Shown: positions 35,819 to 44,639 of the stretch, piece by piece
How positions within the stretch are numbered: position 1 is the first letter of the stretch
Layout of the letters: each line of letters opens with the position of its first letter
Notes under the pieces: generated by a model
What the model was told of the DNA's origin: nothing
What the model saw: only the letters and a program-made list of their open reading frames with translations
Database searches by the model: none
Source: Gammaproteobacteria bacterium
Lineage (GTDB): Bacteria; Pseudomonadota; Gammaproteobacteria; Steroidobacterales; Steroidobacteraceae
DNA: 64,000 nucleotides
Assembly: GCA_025357915.1 (NCBI GenBank)
Contig: JANYLH010000027.1
Location: 62,001-126,000, forward strand
Direction: 5' to 3'
Made by a program: the position numbers and the translations under genes

Positions 35819-36900
35819 AGCGACGAGCTCCGCGTGGCGTCCTCGATGTAGGGGAAACGGAGCCGCACGATGTATTCGTCGCCGATGCGGCTTGCCTCGA
35901 CCGAAGAGCGGCCGGGGTAGAGCAGTTCCATGCGCTCGCGGATGTTGTCAAGCGCGATGCGGTTGCCCGAATGCGCCTCCTCACCCGCCTCCGGCAGCGG
36001 GTTGCGGACCGTCAGGCCGATGACGTCGCCGTCGAGTGCGCCGCTGACGGTGACGATGCCGCCGGCGGGACGCGGCTCGATGCCGTGATAGATCGCATTC
36101 TCGAGGAGCGGCTGCATCAGGAGACCGGGCACCTGGGCGCGCATCGGCAGGTCGGTCACGTCCCAGATCACGTGGAGCCGCTCGCCCAGACGGAGCTGTT
36201 CGATGCGCTGGTAGATGCGCGCGACCTCGAGCTCTTCCTTGAGGGTGATGCTGCTGCGCTTTTCGTTGAGGTTGGCGCGGAACAGATCGGCCAGGTCTTC
36301 CACGGCTTCCTCGGCGCGCTGCGGATCCGAGCGCGTGAGCGAGGCGATGGTGTTCATGCTGTTGAAGAGAAAATGCGGGCGGATGCGCGCCTGTAACGCC
36401 CGCACGCGGGCGCGCGCCTGCAGTTCGACGTTGCGGCGCCATTCGCCGGTGACGTAGAAGTAGCGCAACGCGAGCGCGGCGACGATCGCACCGATGCCGA
36501 GATTGGCGGCGAAGAATCGCCATGGGGTCTCGGGCAGCAGCAGGTTGGTGGCGCGCGGCCCGAGCAGCGCGCTGCCGCCAAGCCAGAGCACGCCCCACGA
36601 GACCAGCGCGATCACGGCCAGCATGCTCCCCAGTGCAATGGCGCTCGCGGCCGCGAGCGGCAGCTGTGCCAGGCGCGCGCGCAGCAGGCACAGCACCGCC
36701 GCGCTCCCCATGCCGGTCCACAACAGGAACAGCGAGGTGCGCGCCAGGTCGAGCCAGAAATTGAGCGCGCCGTCCTGGCGTGCGACCGCCAGCACCACGG
36801 CCGTGAGCGTGACGATCAGCACCACGGCGAGCACCGCCTGCGCGGCGCAGAAATCCGGCAGGTTCAGCGCGCGCGGTTCCTTGCGGGTCTCGCCAGGCAC
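35815..36900 (-). CDS. LytS/AlgZ-type sensor histidine kinase
   Basis: A 361-residue kinase with four hydrophobic segments (about 20-40, 50-72, 80-105 and 128-148). The His_kinase-family phosphoacceptor motif is RPHFLFNSMNTIASL. The ATPase region has LLMQPLLENAIYHG and GNRIALDNIRERM. This short membrane kinase class pairs with LytTR regulators, and indeed the downstream response regulator overlaps by four bases. It starts four bases after the stop of the dehydrogenase gene, so all three may be co-transcribed. Confidence 0.92.
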   Translation of the reverse strand: MPGETRKEPRALNLPDFCAAQAVLAVVLIVTLTAVVLAVARQDGALNFWLDLARTSLFLLWTGMGSAAVLCLLRARLAQLPLAAASAIALGSMLAVIALVSWGVLWLGGSALLGPRATNLLLPETPWRFFAANLGIGAIVAALALRYFYVTGEWRRNVELQARARVRALQARIRPHFLFNSMNTIASLTRSDPQRAEEAVEDLADLFRANLNEKRSSITLKEELEVARIYQRIEQLRLGERLHVIWDVTDLPMRAQVPGLLMQPLLENAIYHGIEPRPAGGIVTVSGALDGDVIGLTVRNPLPEAGEEAHSGNRIALDNIRERMELLYPGRSSVEASRIGDEYIVRLRFPYIEDATRSSSL

Positions 36901-36904
36901 CGGA

Positions 36905-37783
36905 CTAGCCCGCCTTGGGCTGCATGAACAGCGCCGCCTTGAGGCGGAAGATCGCCGAGATATCCTCGTCGGCGTGGCCGCTCGCGATGAGCTGCGCGTA
37001 GTCGGCCAGCGCGGCCTCGACCACGGGCAGTTCGGCCCCAGCCGCGAGCGCCATGGCGCGGCAGATCAGCAGATCCTTCTGGTGCAGGCGCACGCGGAAC
37101 CCGGCCGGATAGGCGCCGCGCTCCATGAACGGGCCGCGGTTGGCGAGGTACCAGTTGGCCGCGGCGCCGCGCCCGAGCGTGGCGATGACCTTGCCCAGAT
37201 CGAGCCCCTGGGCCTGCGCGAAAGCCAGCGCCTCCGCGTTGGCGCGGATGATGCCGGCGACCATGATCTGGTTGGTCGCCTTGGCAGCCTGGCCGGCGCC
37301 ATGCGGTCCAAAATGCGTGATGGTCGCGCCCATGGCCTGCAGCACCGGTTGCGCGCGTTCGAGTGTGGCCGCTGTGCCGCCCACCATGATGGCGAGCGTG
37401 GCCTTGGCCGCGCCCTCGACCCCGCCGCTGACCGGCGCGTCGAGAAAATCGACGCCGCGGGCGGCGAGCTGCTTCGCGGCGGCACGCGCCGTGTCGGCGC
37501 CTACGGTCGAGCAATCGATGACCAGCGACCCTGGGCGCAGCGCCGGGGCCAGCGCGGCAATCACCGCCAGTACGTCCTGGTCGGCGGAAACGCAGATCAC
37601 CAGGGCATCACAGTCCCGCGCCAGTTCGGCGAGGCCCGCTGGCGCGGCGCATTGCAGTTCGGCGGCGAGGGCCGCGGCTTTCGCGGCCGTGCGGTTCCAG
37701 ACTCCCGCAAGCAGCCCGGCGCGCTGGAGGTTGCGCGCCATGCCGCTGCCCATCGCGCCCAGACCGATGAAACCCGTATGCAT
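36905..37783 (-). CDS. NAD(P)-dependent beta-hydroxyacid dehydrogenase (3-hydroxyisobutyrate dehydrogenase family)
   Basis: A 292-residue Rossmann enzyme. It begins HTGFIGLGAMGSGMARNL (cofactor binding), has the substrate motif FLDAPVSGGVEGA and the catalytic lysine region GAGQAAKATNQ. Substrates in the family include 3-hydroxyisobutyrate, tartronate semialdehyde and glyoxylate derivatives; the sequence does not decide. The start at 37783 is the family start. It sits directly upstream of the AlgZ-like kinase, an unusual partner. Confidence 0.9.
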   Translation of the reverse strand: MHTGFIGLGAMGSGMARNLQRAGLLAGVWNRTAAKAAALAAELQCAAPAGLAELARDCDALVICVSADQDVLAVIAALAPALRPGSLVIDCSTVGADTARAAAKQLAARGVDFLDAPVSGGVEGAAKATLAIMVGGTAATLERAQPVLQAMGATITHFGPHGAGQAAKATNQIMVAGIIRANAEALAFAQAQGLDLGKVIATLGRGAAANWYLANRGPFMERGAYPAGFRVRLHQKDLLICRAMALAAGAELPVVEAALADYAQLIASGHADEDISAIFRLKAALFMQPKAG

Positions 37784-37850
37784 AGTCAAAGCATCCTCGT
37801 CGCCGCCTGCGCAATCTAACAGGGGCTGGAGGCCGGGCGCGAACTGAACG

Positions 37851-38321
37851 TCAGGAGGCGCTGCTGCCGCAGGCGCGTTCCATCTCGAGGCGGGCATTGA
37901 AGCGCGCCTGGTCGGCCTCTGTGTCGGAGAGGTATTCGCGCTCGCCGTCCTTGTTCATGCGGTAGACGCGCCGCGCTTCCACGGATTGCTGGTACTTTTC
38001 CCGGGCTGCCTTGCACTGGGCGGCGCGTGTGGTGGCGACGTCCTTCTGCATGGCCTGGCGCGAAGCGTCCTGCTGCAGGCGCGCATCGGCGCCGGCATCT
38101 ACCGGGGGAGCGCTGGCGCTGGCGGAATTGCTGGCAGGCGGCGCGGCCGGCCCACTGTTTCCGGGGATCGAGCTGTTGGTGCTGCCCTTGAAGGTCGCGC
38201 CGGGGCTCGGCCGGTCGCTGCAGTCACGGCCCTGGTTGTTGCAGTAGATGTCGCCCGCGCCGGCAGCGCCGATGGCGCCCAGCCCGGCGATGATCAGGGA
38301 CAGAACCGTCAGCTGTCGCAT
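37851..38321 (-). CDS. secreted DUF4124-like protein
   Basis: A 156-residue protein with a signal peptide (MRQLTVLSLIIAGLGAIGAAGAG), followed by IYCNNQGRDCSDRPSPGAT, which resembles the DUF4124 pattern (a short aromatic-Cys-Gly-SDxP motif common in periplasmic gammaproteobacterial proteins). A Ser/Ala/Pro-rich linker (about 45-75) and a charged helical C-terminus with MNKDGEREYLSDTEADQARF follow. Function unknown. It is isolated between the dehydrogenase and amtB. Confidence 0.75.
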   Translation of the reverse strand: MRQLTVLSLIIAGLGAIGAAGAGDIYCNNQGRDCSDRPSPGATFKGSTNSSIPGNSGPAAPPASNSASASAPPVDAGADARLQQDASRQAMQKDVATTRAAQCKAAREKYQQSVEARRVYRMNKDGEREYLSDTEADQARFNARLEMERACGSSAS

Positions 38322-38472
38322 CTTAGCCTCCTGCACACACACCAAGAGTATCAGTGTTGTGCAGGGGCACAAAGATGAGCTGGATCACACAATAGTGAGG
38401 CCCGTCACGAAATGCCGGCCCCGGGAGCGATCGCTGCCGGGGCCGGGAACGGGGCAGAGCGCCTTCTGAGAC

Positions 38473-39999
38473 TCAGTCGTTGTAGGCGTGTTCGCCGTGG
38501 TAGGTGGTGTCGAGGCCCTCGCGTTCCTGGTCCTCGGCTACCCGCAGGCCGATCGTGAGGTCCACGATCTTGAAGGCGATGAAGGCGACACCGCCCGACC
38601 AGACCAGGGTCGTCACCACGCCCCAGGCCTGCGCCAGCAGCTGCGCGCTCATCGAAAAGTCGCCGACCTTGTTCGCGACATAGTCGTAGACGCCGGTGCC
38701 GCCGAGCGCCGGGTCGTTGAATACGCCGGTGAGCATCGCGCCGAGGATTCCGCCGATGCAGTGCACGCCAAAGACGTCCAGCGTGTCGTCGTACTTGAAC
38801 CAGCCCTTGAGCTTGGTGACCGCGAACAGGCACGCCACGCCGGCGAGCGCGCCGATGGCGATCGAACCCATCGGGCCCACCCAGCCGCAGGCGGGCGTGA
38901 TTGCCACCAGTCCTGCAACCGCGCCCGAGGCGGCGCCGATCATGGTCGGCGTACCGCGCGCCGCCCATTCCGCGCACATCCATGCGAGCGTCGCCGCGGC
39001 CGTCGCGAGCAGCGTGTTGGCGAACACCTGGCCCGCAAAACCCGAGGCCTCGAGATTCGAGCCGACGTTGAAGCCGAACCAGCCCACCCACAGGAGCGAG
39101 GCGCCGATCATCATGAACGGCACGTTGTGTGGCGCCATGGCGGCCTTGCCATAACCGACGCGCCGGCCGATGAGGATCGCGCCGACCAGCCCGGCGATGC
39201 CGGCGTTGATATGCACCACCGTACCGCCGGCAAAGTCCAGCGCGCCTTTCTGGAACAGGAATCCCGCGGTCGCAGCGGCTTTGGCGCCGGCTTCGGCGCT
39301 GGTGTAGGCATCGGGGCCGGCCCAGTACCAGACCATGTGTGCGATCGGCAGGTAGGCGAAGGTCCACCAGATGGCGATGAACAGCAATACCGCCGAGAAC
39401 TTCACGCGCTCGGCGAAGGCACCGACGATGAGGCAGGGGGTGATCGCCGCGAAGGTGAGCTGGAACACCATGAACACGTATTCGGGGATGACCACACCCT
39501 TGCTGAAGGTGGCCACGTTCGAACTGCCGTCCATCCCCTTGAGGAACAAGCGGCCGAAGCCGCCGAAGAAATCGCCGCCCTCGGTAAAGGCGACGCTGTA
39601 GCCATAGATGGCCCACAGCACCGCCATCAGGCTGAACACCACGAATACCTGCATCAGCACCGACAACACGTTCTTGCCACGGACCAGGCCGCCGTAGAAC
39701 AGCGCGAGGCCCGGAATCGTCATCAGGATCACCAGCACCGTGGAGGTCATCATCCACGAGGTGTCGCCTTTGTCGGGCGTGGGCGCCGCAACGGCGGCCG
39801 GCGCGGCCAGCGGTGCGGTGGCGGCGAGCGGTGCCGCAGCGGCGGTTGGGGCGTCGGCCGCGGCGGCAACCGGTGCGGCCGCTTCCGCGCGTGCCGGCAC
39901 GGCGTGCAGCAGCGCCAGGCCCAGGAGCGAGACGGCGAACGCCGTGGCGCACCGCCGCGCATTGAACCCGCGGAAGATACTGTTGACGGTCATGCCCAT
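38473..39999 (-). CDS. amtB: ammonium transporter
   Basis: A 508-residue Amt channel for NH4+/NH3. A signal peptide-like start (LLGLALLHAVPARA) and a long Ala-rich spacer precede 11 membrane helices. Amt hallmarks include WMMTSTVLVILMTIPGLALFYGG, DFAGGTVVHINAGIAGLVGA (twin-His region), GASLLWVGWFGFNVGS and DVFGVHCIGGILG. I placed the start at 39999, eight bases after GGGAG; 39993 is an alternative. In most bacteria glnK precedes amtB; here no glnK is adjacent. A sigma-54-type promoter lies upstream. Confidence 0.95.
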   Translation of the reverse strand: MGMTVNSIFRGFNARRCATAFAVSLLGLALLHAVPARAEAAAPVAAAADAPTAAAAPLAATAPLAAPAAVAAPTPDKGDTSWMMTSTVLVILMTIPGLALFYGGLVRGKNVLSVLMQVFVVFSLMAVLWAIYGYSVAFTEGGDFFGGFGRLFLKGMDGSSNVATFSKGVVIPEYVFMVFQLTFAAITPCLIVGAFAERVKFSAVLLFIAIWWTFAYLPIAHMVWYWAGPDAYTSAEAGAKAAATAGFLFQKGALDFAGGTVVHINAGIAGLVGAILIGRRVGYGKAAMAPHNVPFMMIGASLLWVGWFGFNVGSNLEASGFAGQVFANTLLATAAATLAWMCAEWAARGTPTMIGAASGAVAGLVAITPACGWVGPMGSIAIGALAGVACLFAVTKLKGWFKYDDTLDVFGVHCIGGILGAMLTGVFNDPALGGTGVYDYVANKVGDFSMSAQLLAQAWGVVTTLVWSGGVAFIAFKIVDLTIGLRVAEDQEREGLDTTYHGEHAYND

Positions 40000-40103
40000 G
40001 CCTGCGACTCCCAGCATTTGTGTACGAACCAACCCCTAAAACCATGTTCCGGCGCGACGGCGGCGCGCGTATGCTGTCGATTCCCGCACAGCGCCAAGGC
40101 TGG

Positions 40104-40120
40104 TTGCAGAATCCGTGCCA
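40104..40120 (-). promoter_or_regulatory. sigma-54 (-24/-12) promoter of amtB
   Basis: On the minus strand TGGCACGGATTCTGCAA reads from 40120 to 40104. The -24 GG and -12 GC are exactly ten bases apart and the flanks match the TGGCACG-N4-TTGC consensus at all but one position. Transcription would start near 40094, giving a leader of about 95 bases to amtB. This fits nitrogen control through RpoN and NtrC. Confidence 0.75.
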
Positions 40121-40171
40121 CGGGCACTGCTGGCCGATTCGCCTCTGTGCGGGGGTTTGCGGCGCGCCGTT

Positions 40172-40188
40172 GCACCAATCTGGGCTTC
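40172..40188. promoter_or_regulatory. candidate NtrC binding site for amtB
   Basis: TGCACCAATCTGGGCTT resembles the NtrC site TGCACCA-N3-TGGTGCA, with one perfect and one degraded half. It sits about 80-95 bases upstream of the predicted sigma-54 start, a sensible enhancer distance. Weak without a search for further sites. Confidence 0.35.
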
Positions 40189-40236
40189 GGGCACCGCGCA
40201 ACGCGCGATTTCGGGGCACTCATTCAGGAACCGGCT

Positions 40237-40512
40237 ATGGAAAACACCCAGATCGAAGAAATGGTCCGGCGCTTCATTGCGGGGCTCCCGGCGGCGCTTG
40301 GCAACATGCGCAGCGAACTGGAAGCCAATTTTCGCGCCGTACTGCAGGGTGCCGCGGGGCGTTTCGATCTGACTTCGCGCGCCGAGTTCGACGTCCAGGC
40401 CAAGGTACTCGAGCGCGCGCGCGCGCGAATCACCGAACTCGACGCGCGCGTGGCCCTGCTCGAGCAGCGGTTCGAGCAGCTCCAGCAGTCGCTCCCGCCG
40501 GTATCCGACTAG
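40237..40512 (+). CDS. ubiK: UbiK, ubiquinone biosynthesis accessory factor
   Basis: A 91-residue protein of the YqiC/BMFP family. It begins MENTQIEEMVRRFIAGLP and continues with an amphipathic helix (LEANFRAVLQGA) and the C-terminal trimeric coiled coil (LEQRFEQLQQSL). UbiK assists the Ubi complex under aerobic conditions and works with UbiJ. AGGA precedes the ATG. Position before comM and divergent from amtB is standard for gammaproteobacteria. Confidence 0.93.
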   Translation: MENTQIEEMVRRFIAGLPAALGNMRSELEANFRAVLQGAAGRFDLTSRAEFDVQAKVLERARARITELDARVALLEQRFEQLQQSLPPVSD

Positions 40513-40552
40513 CCGATCACACTGGCTGGCACTGGCGGCGGCGGGCACGGGT

Positions 40553-42064
40553 GTGAGCGTCTCGCAGGTGTTGAGTCGGGCGCAGCTCGGGCTCGACGCG
40601 CCGCTGGTGCAGATCGAGGCACACCTGGGCAGCGGCCTGCCGGGCTTCAGCATCGTGGGGCTCCCTGCACCGGTGGTGCGCGAGAGCCGCGAGCGCGTGC
40701 GCTCGGCCATTGTCAATTCGGGGTACGAGTTTCCGCCAGGCCGCATCACCGTCAACCTGGCGCCGGTGGAGCTCTCGAAGGAAGGCGGCCGTTACGATCT
40801 GCCGGTGGCTCTCGCGTTGCTCGTGGCCAGCGGCCAGCTGCGGGTCCGCCGCCAGGCAGAAGCCGAGTGCTACGGCGAGCTGGGGCTGGGAGGCGAGCTG
40901 CGTCCGGTGCGCGGCCTGGTGCTGGCGGCCATCCAGGCCGCGCGGGTCGGGCACGACATGCTGTTGCCGCGCGCTGACCTGCAGGAGGTGGCTCTGGCGC
41001 GCCACCGGCAGGCCTTCGGCTTCACCAACCTGCGCGGCGTGTGCCGTTTTCTCGGAGGCGAAGCGGACGGCGAAGTCGCGGTGGCCGATCCTGGCGCCGC
41101 GAGTCCCTGCGTTCCCGTGCCCGCTGATTCGATCGACGAAGTCCGGGGGCAGTGGCGAGCGAAGCGGGCACTGACGATCGCTGCAGCCGGCGGCCACAGC
41201 CTGCTCATGGTCGGGCCGCCTGGCAGCGGCAAGACCATGCTCGCCTCGCGCCTCCCGGCGCTGCTCCCGCCGCTCACCGAAGCCGAGGCGATCGAGGTCG
41301 CGGGCATCGCCTCGATCAGCATGCCGGGCTTTGATCCGGCGCGCTGGGGGCAGCGGCCGTTCCGGTCCCCGCACCACGCCTCCTCCGCCAATGCCATCGT
41401 CGGCGGCGGCTCGAAGCTGCGCGCCGGCGAAATCAGCCTGGCCCATCACGGCGTGCTGTTCATGGACGAATTGCCCGAGTTCGACCGGCGTGTGCTCGAA
41501 GCCCTCCGTGAGCCGCTCGAGTCGGGCGCCATCACGCTGGCGCGCGCCGCCGACCGGCTCGAACTGCCGGCGGAATTCCAGCTGGTAGCCGCGATGAATC
41601 CCTGTCCCTGCGGTTACCTCGGCGACGATTCGCGCCGCTGCAAGTGCGGGCCACGGCGCGTGCAGCGCTACCGCAGTCGCATCTCCGGCCCATTGCTCGA
41701 CCGCATCGACCTGCACATCGAAGTGCCGCGCGTCGATCCCGCGTCGCTCCAGCGGGCCGCTTGCGCCGGCGAGGGGGCCAGGCTTGCCGGGTCGGTGCGC
41801 GCTGCGCGCGCCCTGCAACTGGCGCGGCAGCGCTGCTGCAACGCGCGACTCGATCATGCCGGCATCGAGGCGCATTGCCGCACCGAACCCGCCGCCCGCC
41901 GCCTGATCGCGCGCGTGAGCGAGCGCCTCGGGCTATCGGCCCGCGGCTATCATCGCTTGTTGAAGGTGGCGCGCACGATCGCCGACCTGGAGGGCACAGA
42001 CGCCCTCGGCGCCGCGCATGTCAGTGAAGCCGCGGGCCTGCGGCCGTCGGCCGAAGAACCCTAG
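40553..42064 (+). CDS. comM: ComM/YifB, Mg-chelatase-like AAA+ branch-migration helicase
   Basis: A 503-residue AAA+ ATPase. N-terminal ChlI-like domain ([24 protein letters not shown]), Walker [17 protein letters not shown], Walker [15 protein letters not shown], and the cysteine pattern [10 protein letters not shown] with CKCG. ComM helps incorporate transformed DNA by branch migration in naturally competent relatives. GTG start at 40553. The TAG stop overlaps the stop of the convergent cytochrome gene. Confidence 0.95.
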   Translation: MSVSQVLSRAQLGLDAPLVQIEAHLGSGLPGFSIVGLPAPVVRESRERVRSAIVNSGYEFPPGRITVNLAPVELSKEGGRYDLPVALALLVASGQLRVRRQAEAECYGELGLGGELRPVRGLVLAAIQAARVGHDMLLPRADLQEVALARHRQAFGFTNLRGVCRFLGGEADGEVAVADPGAASPCVPVPADSIDEVRGQWRAKRALTIAAAGGHSLLMVGPPGSGKTMLASRLPALLPPLTEAEAIEVAGIASISMPGFDPARWGQRPFRSPHHASSANAIVGGGSKLRAGEISLAHHGVLFMDELPEFDRRVLEALREPLESGAITLARAADRLELPAEFQLVAAMNPCPCGYLGDDSRRCKCGPRRVQRYRSRISGPLLDRIDLHIEVPRVDPASLQRAACAGEGARLAGSVRAARALQLARQRCCNARLDHAGIEAHCRTEPAARRLIARVSERLGLSARGYHRLLKVARTIADLEGTDALGAAHVSEAAGLRPSAEEP

Positions 42065-42576
42065 CCGCCCTTCAGCACCAGGTAATCGACGCCGGCCTTG
42101 ATGAGTTCATCGCCGAGGTCGGTGCGCCCACCCTTGGCGGGCATTGCGCCGGCAGTGCCCACGTAGCCCTTGATCGCGTGCTCATACAGCGCCGCCTTGC
42201 CCTTGGCGATGCGCGGCGCCCAGGCCGTGCGATCGCCGAACTTCGGTGCGCCGACCAGGCCGGCGGCGTGGCAGTTCTTGCAGACCGCTTCGTACAGGGC
42301 CGGCCCGTCCTTGGGCACCTGCAGGGCGATGGCGGATCCCTGCGCCGGGGCCGCGATCACCAGGGCGGAATTATCCGCGCCGGCCACGGCGACGCGCGCG
42401 AAGGGCTTGATCCGCTCACCGACGCTGTCCACGTATTTCGGATCCGAGTAGACCTCGGGCTCCTGGGTGCGGCCGGCCACCACCCGCGCCAGCGCGAAGA
42501 TGATGAGGGCGATCACGATCAGCCCGCCGATGATCATGCTGAAGGTATTGAAGAAATGGGTGTCTTGTTTGCTCAC
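42061..42576 (-). CDS. membrane-anchored cytochrome c5-type protein
   Basis: A 171-residue monohaem cytochrome c. An uncleaved N-terminal helix ([21 protein letters not shown]) anchors it in the inner membrane. The haem site is CKNCH, about residue 99, and the distal Met lies in GAMPAKGG. It fits the cytochrome c5 family, which carries electrons to terminal oxidases. It ends on overlapping stop codons with comM. An unlabelled stretch of 246 bases upstream holds the tRNA-Arg gene. Confidence 0.9.
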   Translation of the reverse strand: MSKQDTHFFNTFSMIIGGLIVIALIIFALARVVAGRTQEPEVYSDPKYVDSVGERIKPFARVAVAGADNSALVIAAPAQGSAIALQVPKDGPALYEAVCKNCHAAGLVGAPKFGDRTAWAPRIAKGKAALYEHAIKGYVGTAGAMPAKGGRTDLGDELIKAGVDYLVLKGG

Positions 42577-42676
42577 GGGCAGTCCGATAGGTGGCCAAGG
42601 AACTCGATCGGGTCAATTATAACGGCTGAATCCGTATTCGTTGAACCGCCCGCAACTCCCGCCGCTCACGGCAGGA

Positions 42677-42753
42677 TGGCGCGCCCGGCGGGATTCGAAC
42701 CCACGACCCCTGCCTTCGGAGGGCAGTACTCTATCCAGCTGAGCTACGGGCGC
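42677..42753 (-). tRNA. tRNA-Arg(CCG)
   Basis: The minus strand folds as a full cloverleaf: acceptor GCGCCCG with CGGGCGC, D-arm GCTCAGCTGGATAGAG, anticodon stem CTGCC/GGCAG with loop CTCCGAA (anticodon CCG), and T-arm GGGTTCGAATCC. The discriminator is G and CCA is encoded (plus-strand TGG at 42677-42679), giving 77 nt. It reads CGG codons, common in this GC-rich genome. Confidence 0.97.
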
Positions 42754-42823
42754 GGCGGCGCGCAAGATTACCCGAACCGCCCGGCCCGCGCGACCTGCCT
42801 GTAACCGGGCGGCCCGGCGGCCG

Positions 42824-43789
42824 CTACAACCAACCGCGGCGCTTGAAGATCAGGTAGGGAATGACCGCCGAGGTGACCATCAGTCCGAGCGCGCCCAGGA
42901 ACCCCCAGGACTCGTGGGCCCAGGGTATGTGGTCGAAATTCATGCCATAGATGGCGCCGATCACTGAAGGCGGGAGCAGGAACACCGTGACCACCGAGAA
43001 GATCTTCAGGATGTTGTTCTGGTCGATATTGATCATGCCCAGGGTGGCATCGAGTATGAACGAGACGTTGTTGCCGAGGAACGAGGCGTGGTCGCTCATG
43101 GCGATGACATCGCGCGAGAGCGTACGGAGCCGCGTGCGCACGTCGTTGGTGAGGTTGACCGCGGTCGCCTGCTGTACGAAGGCCAGCGCCCGCCCGAGGC
43201 TCACCAGGCTTTCGCGGGTCTTGGCGATGAGCTCGCCGCTCTGGCCGACGCGCTCGAGCACGGCCCGGAAGTCACGCGGCCCGCCGCGCCGGCGATGCGT
43301 GGGGCGCGTGAATACCTCGGCGGAAATGGCGTCGAGGTCCGCGCTGACGCGCTCGATGACGTCGGCCACGCGGTTGATGATCGCCTCGATGAGGCCAGCC
43401 AGCACCGCGGGCCCCGAACTGCACGCGGGCGCGTGACGCTCCGCGTAGCTGATGAAGCGCCGGAACGGCAGCGGGTCGGTGTAGCGGTTGGTAATCAGCC
43501 AGCCATCCTTGAGGATGAAGGTGACCTGTGAATTCTGCGGCAGGTCGGTGTCGAGCTTGGTGACAATGGTCGCGGTCAGGTAGATCGCGCCAGCCTCTTC
43601 GTAGAGCCGATTGGAGGATTCGATCTCGCGCATTTCCTCGCGCGTCGGTACGTCAACGCCGCACTGGGCCTCGATGGCCCGTTCCTCCTCGGGTGTGGGT
43701 TCGAGCAGGTCGATCCACAGCGTATCAGCGAGCGCCGCGTCGCCGGCGCTGACCAGCCCCTGGCCCTGTAGCGCGTAGCGGTTGAGCAT
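42824..43789 (-). CDS. corA: CorA-type magnesium/cobalt channel
   Basis: A 321-residue channel. The acidic cytoplasmic N-terminal domain is followed by two C-terminal helices, with the selectivity loop YGMNFDHIPWAHE between them (GMN motif intact). The C-terminus is RRGWL. It is the last of a cytochrome c4-dsbA-corA run on the minus strand (23 bases after dsbA), so co-transcription is possible. Mg2+ is the usual substrate. Confidence 0.93.
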   Translation of the reverse strand: MLNRYALQGQGLVSAGDAALADTLWIDLLEPTPEEERAIEAQCGVDVPTREEMREIESSNRLYEEAGAIYLTATIVTKLDTDLPQNSQVTFILKDGWLITNRYTDPLPFRRFISYAERHAPACSSGPAVLAGLIEAIINRVADVIERVSADLDAISAEVFTRPTHRRRGGPRDFRAVLERVGQSGELIAKTRESLVSLGRALAFVQQATAVNLTNDVRTRLRTLSRDVIAMSDHASFLGNNVSFILDATLGMINIDQNNILKIFSVVTVFLLPPSVIGAIYGMNFDHIPWAHESWGFLGALGLMVTSAVIPYLIFKRRGWL

Positions 43790-43812
43790 CGGCGCCGCGC
43801 GGCCCGCGCTGC

Positions 43813-44637
43813 CTAGCGACCTTTTTCGCTGGCGACGAGGTCGTTGACGATGCTGATCAGGTTGGCGGGGCTCCCCGCCATGTTGACGTCGGTGACGTAC
43901 TTGCCGTTGATCACGATCAGCGGCACGCCGTCCACGTGGTAGCGATGCACGAGGTCGTCGGCCTTCGCCATATTGGCCTGCACCGTAAAGGAATTGAGGG
44001 CATTGCTGAAATCCGCGGCGCTGATGCCGTGCGCCTTGGCGAAGGCCGTCTGCGCCGCCAGGGTTTCGCTCGCGTTGTCCTGCGCGAACATGTAGTTCTT
44101 GCGGTCGTGCATTTCAGCGAACACTTCGCTGTGCACGGCCGCTTCCTTGCCCAGCGCCTCGAGCGCGTAGAACAGCCGCGCGTGCGACTGGTGCACCGGC
44201 TGCCAGGTGACCGGCACGCGGCGGAAATCGACGTAGGGCGGCTTGCTCTTGCGCCAGCTCTCGAGATAAGGATCGAGCGCGTAGCAATGCGGGCAGGCGT
44301 ACCAGAACACTTCGATGACTTCGACCTTGCCCGGTGCGGCGTCAGTCGGCTGGGCCGGCACCAGCGGCCGGTAGTTGACGCCTGCGACCCACTTGCCCGA
44401 GGGCAGCTGGCCCGCGGCCGGGAGCGGCGAAACGCGCTCGAGCTTGGATTCCTCGGCCGCTGGCGCCGGCGCAGCCTTGGCATCGGTGCTCGCAGATTCG
44501 GCGGGGGCCGCAGGTTGCGCAGCCACCGGCACCGCCGGGGCTTCGGCCGGAGCGGCCGGCGGCGGGGTCTCGGGCTTGCCAGAGCAGGCGGCCAGCGCCA
44601 GCAACACCATGGCAGGCCAGGTCAGGGGTTTGTTCAT
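43813..44637 (-). CDS. dsbA: DsbA-type thiol:disulfide oxidoreductase, lipoprotein form
   Basis: A 274-residue envelope oxidoreductase. A lipobox (LLALAAC, Cys18) replaces the soluble DsbA signal cleavage site. An Ala/Pro-rich linker of about 50 residues follows, and the thioredoxin-fold domain carries CPHC in FWYACPHCYAL and a cis-Pro loop GVPLIVING. It should catalyse disulfide formation from the membrane surface. The neighbour cytochrome c4 gene is the classic partner (cc4-dsbA). A soluble DsbA with a short signal would be more usual. Confidence 0.88.
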   Translation of the reverse strand: MNKPLTWPAMVLLALAACSGKPETPPPAAPAEAPAVPVAAQPAAPAESASTDAKAAPAPAAEESKLERVSPLPAAGQLPSGKWVAGVNYRPLVPAQPTDAAPGKVEVIEVFWYACPHCYALDPYLESWRKSKPPYVDFRRVPVTWQPVHQSHARLFYALEALGKEAAVHSEVFAEMHDRKNYMFAQDNASETLAAQTAFAKAHGISAADFSNALNSFTVQANMAKADDLVHRYHVDGVPLIVINGKYVTDVNMAGSPANLISIVNDLVASEKGR

Positions 44638-44639
44638 GG

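Noticed and set aside
38488-40512. 674-codon plus-strand frame running antisense through amtB
   Set aside because: Only its last 91 codons are a real protein (ubiK, from the ATG at 40237). The rest is the antisense shadow of amtB.
42576-42823. CRISPR or repeat array between cytochrome c5 and corA
   Set aside because: The only structured sequence is the tRNA-Arg; no repeated spacers are present.
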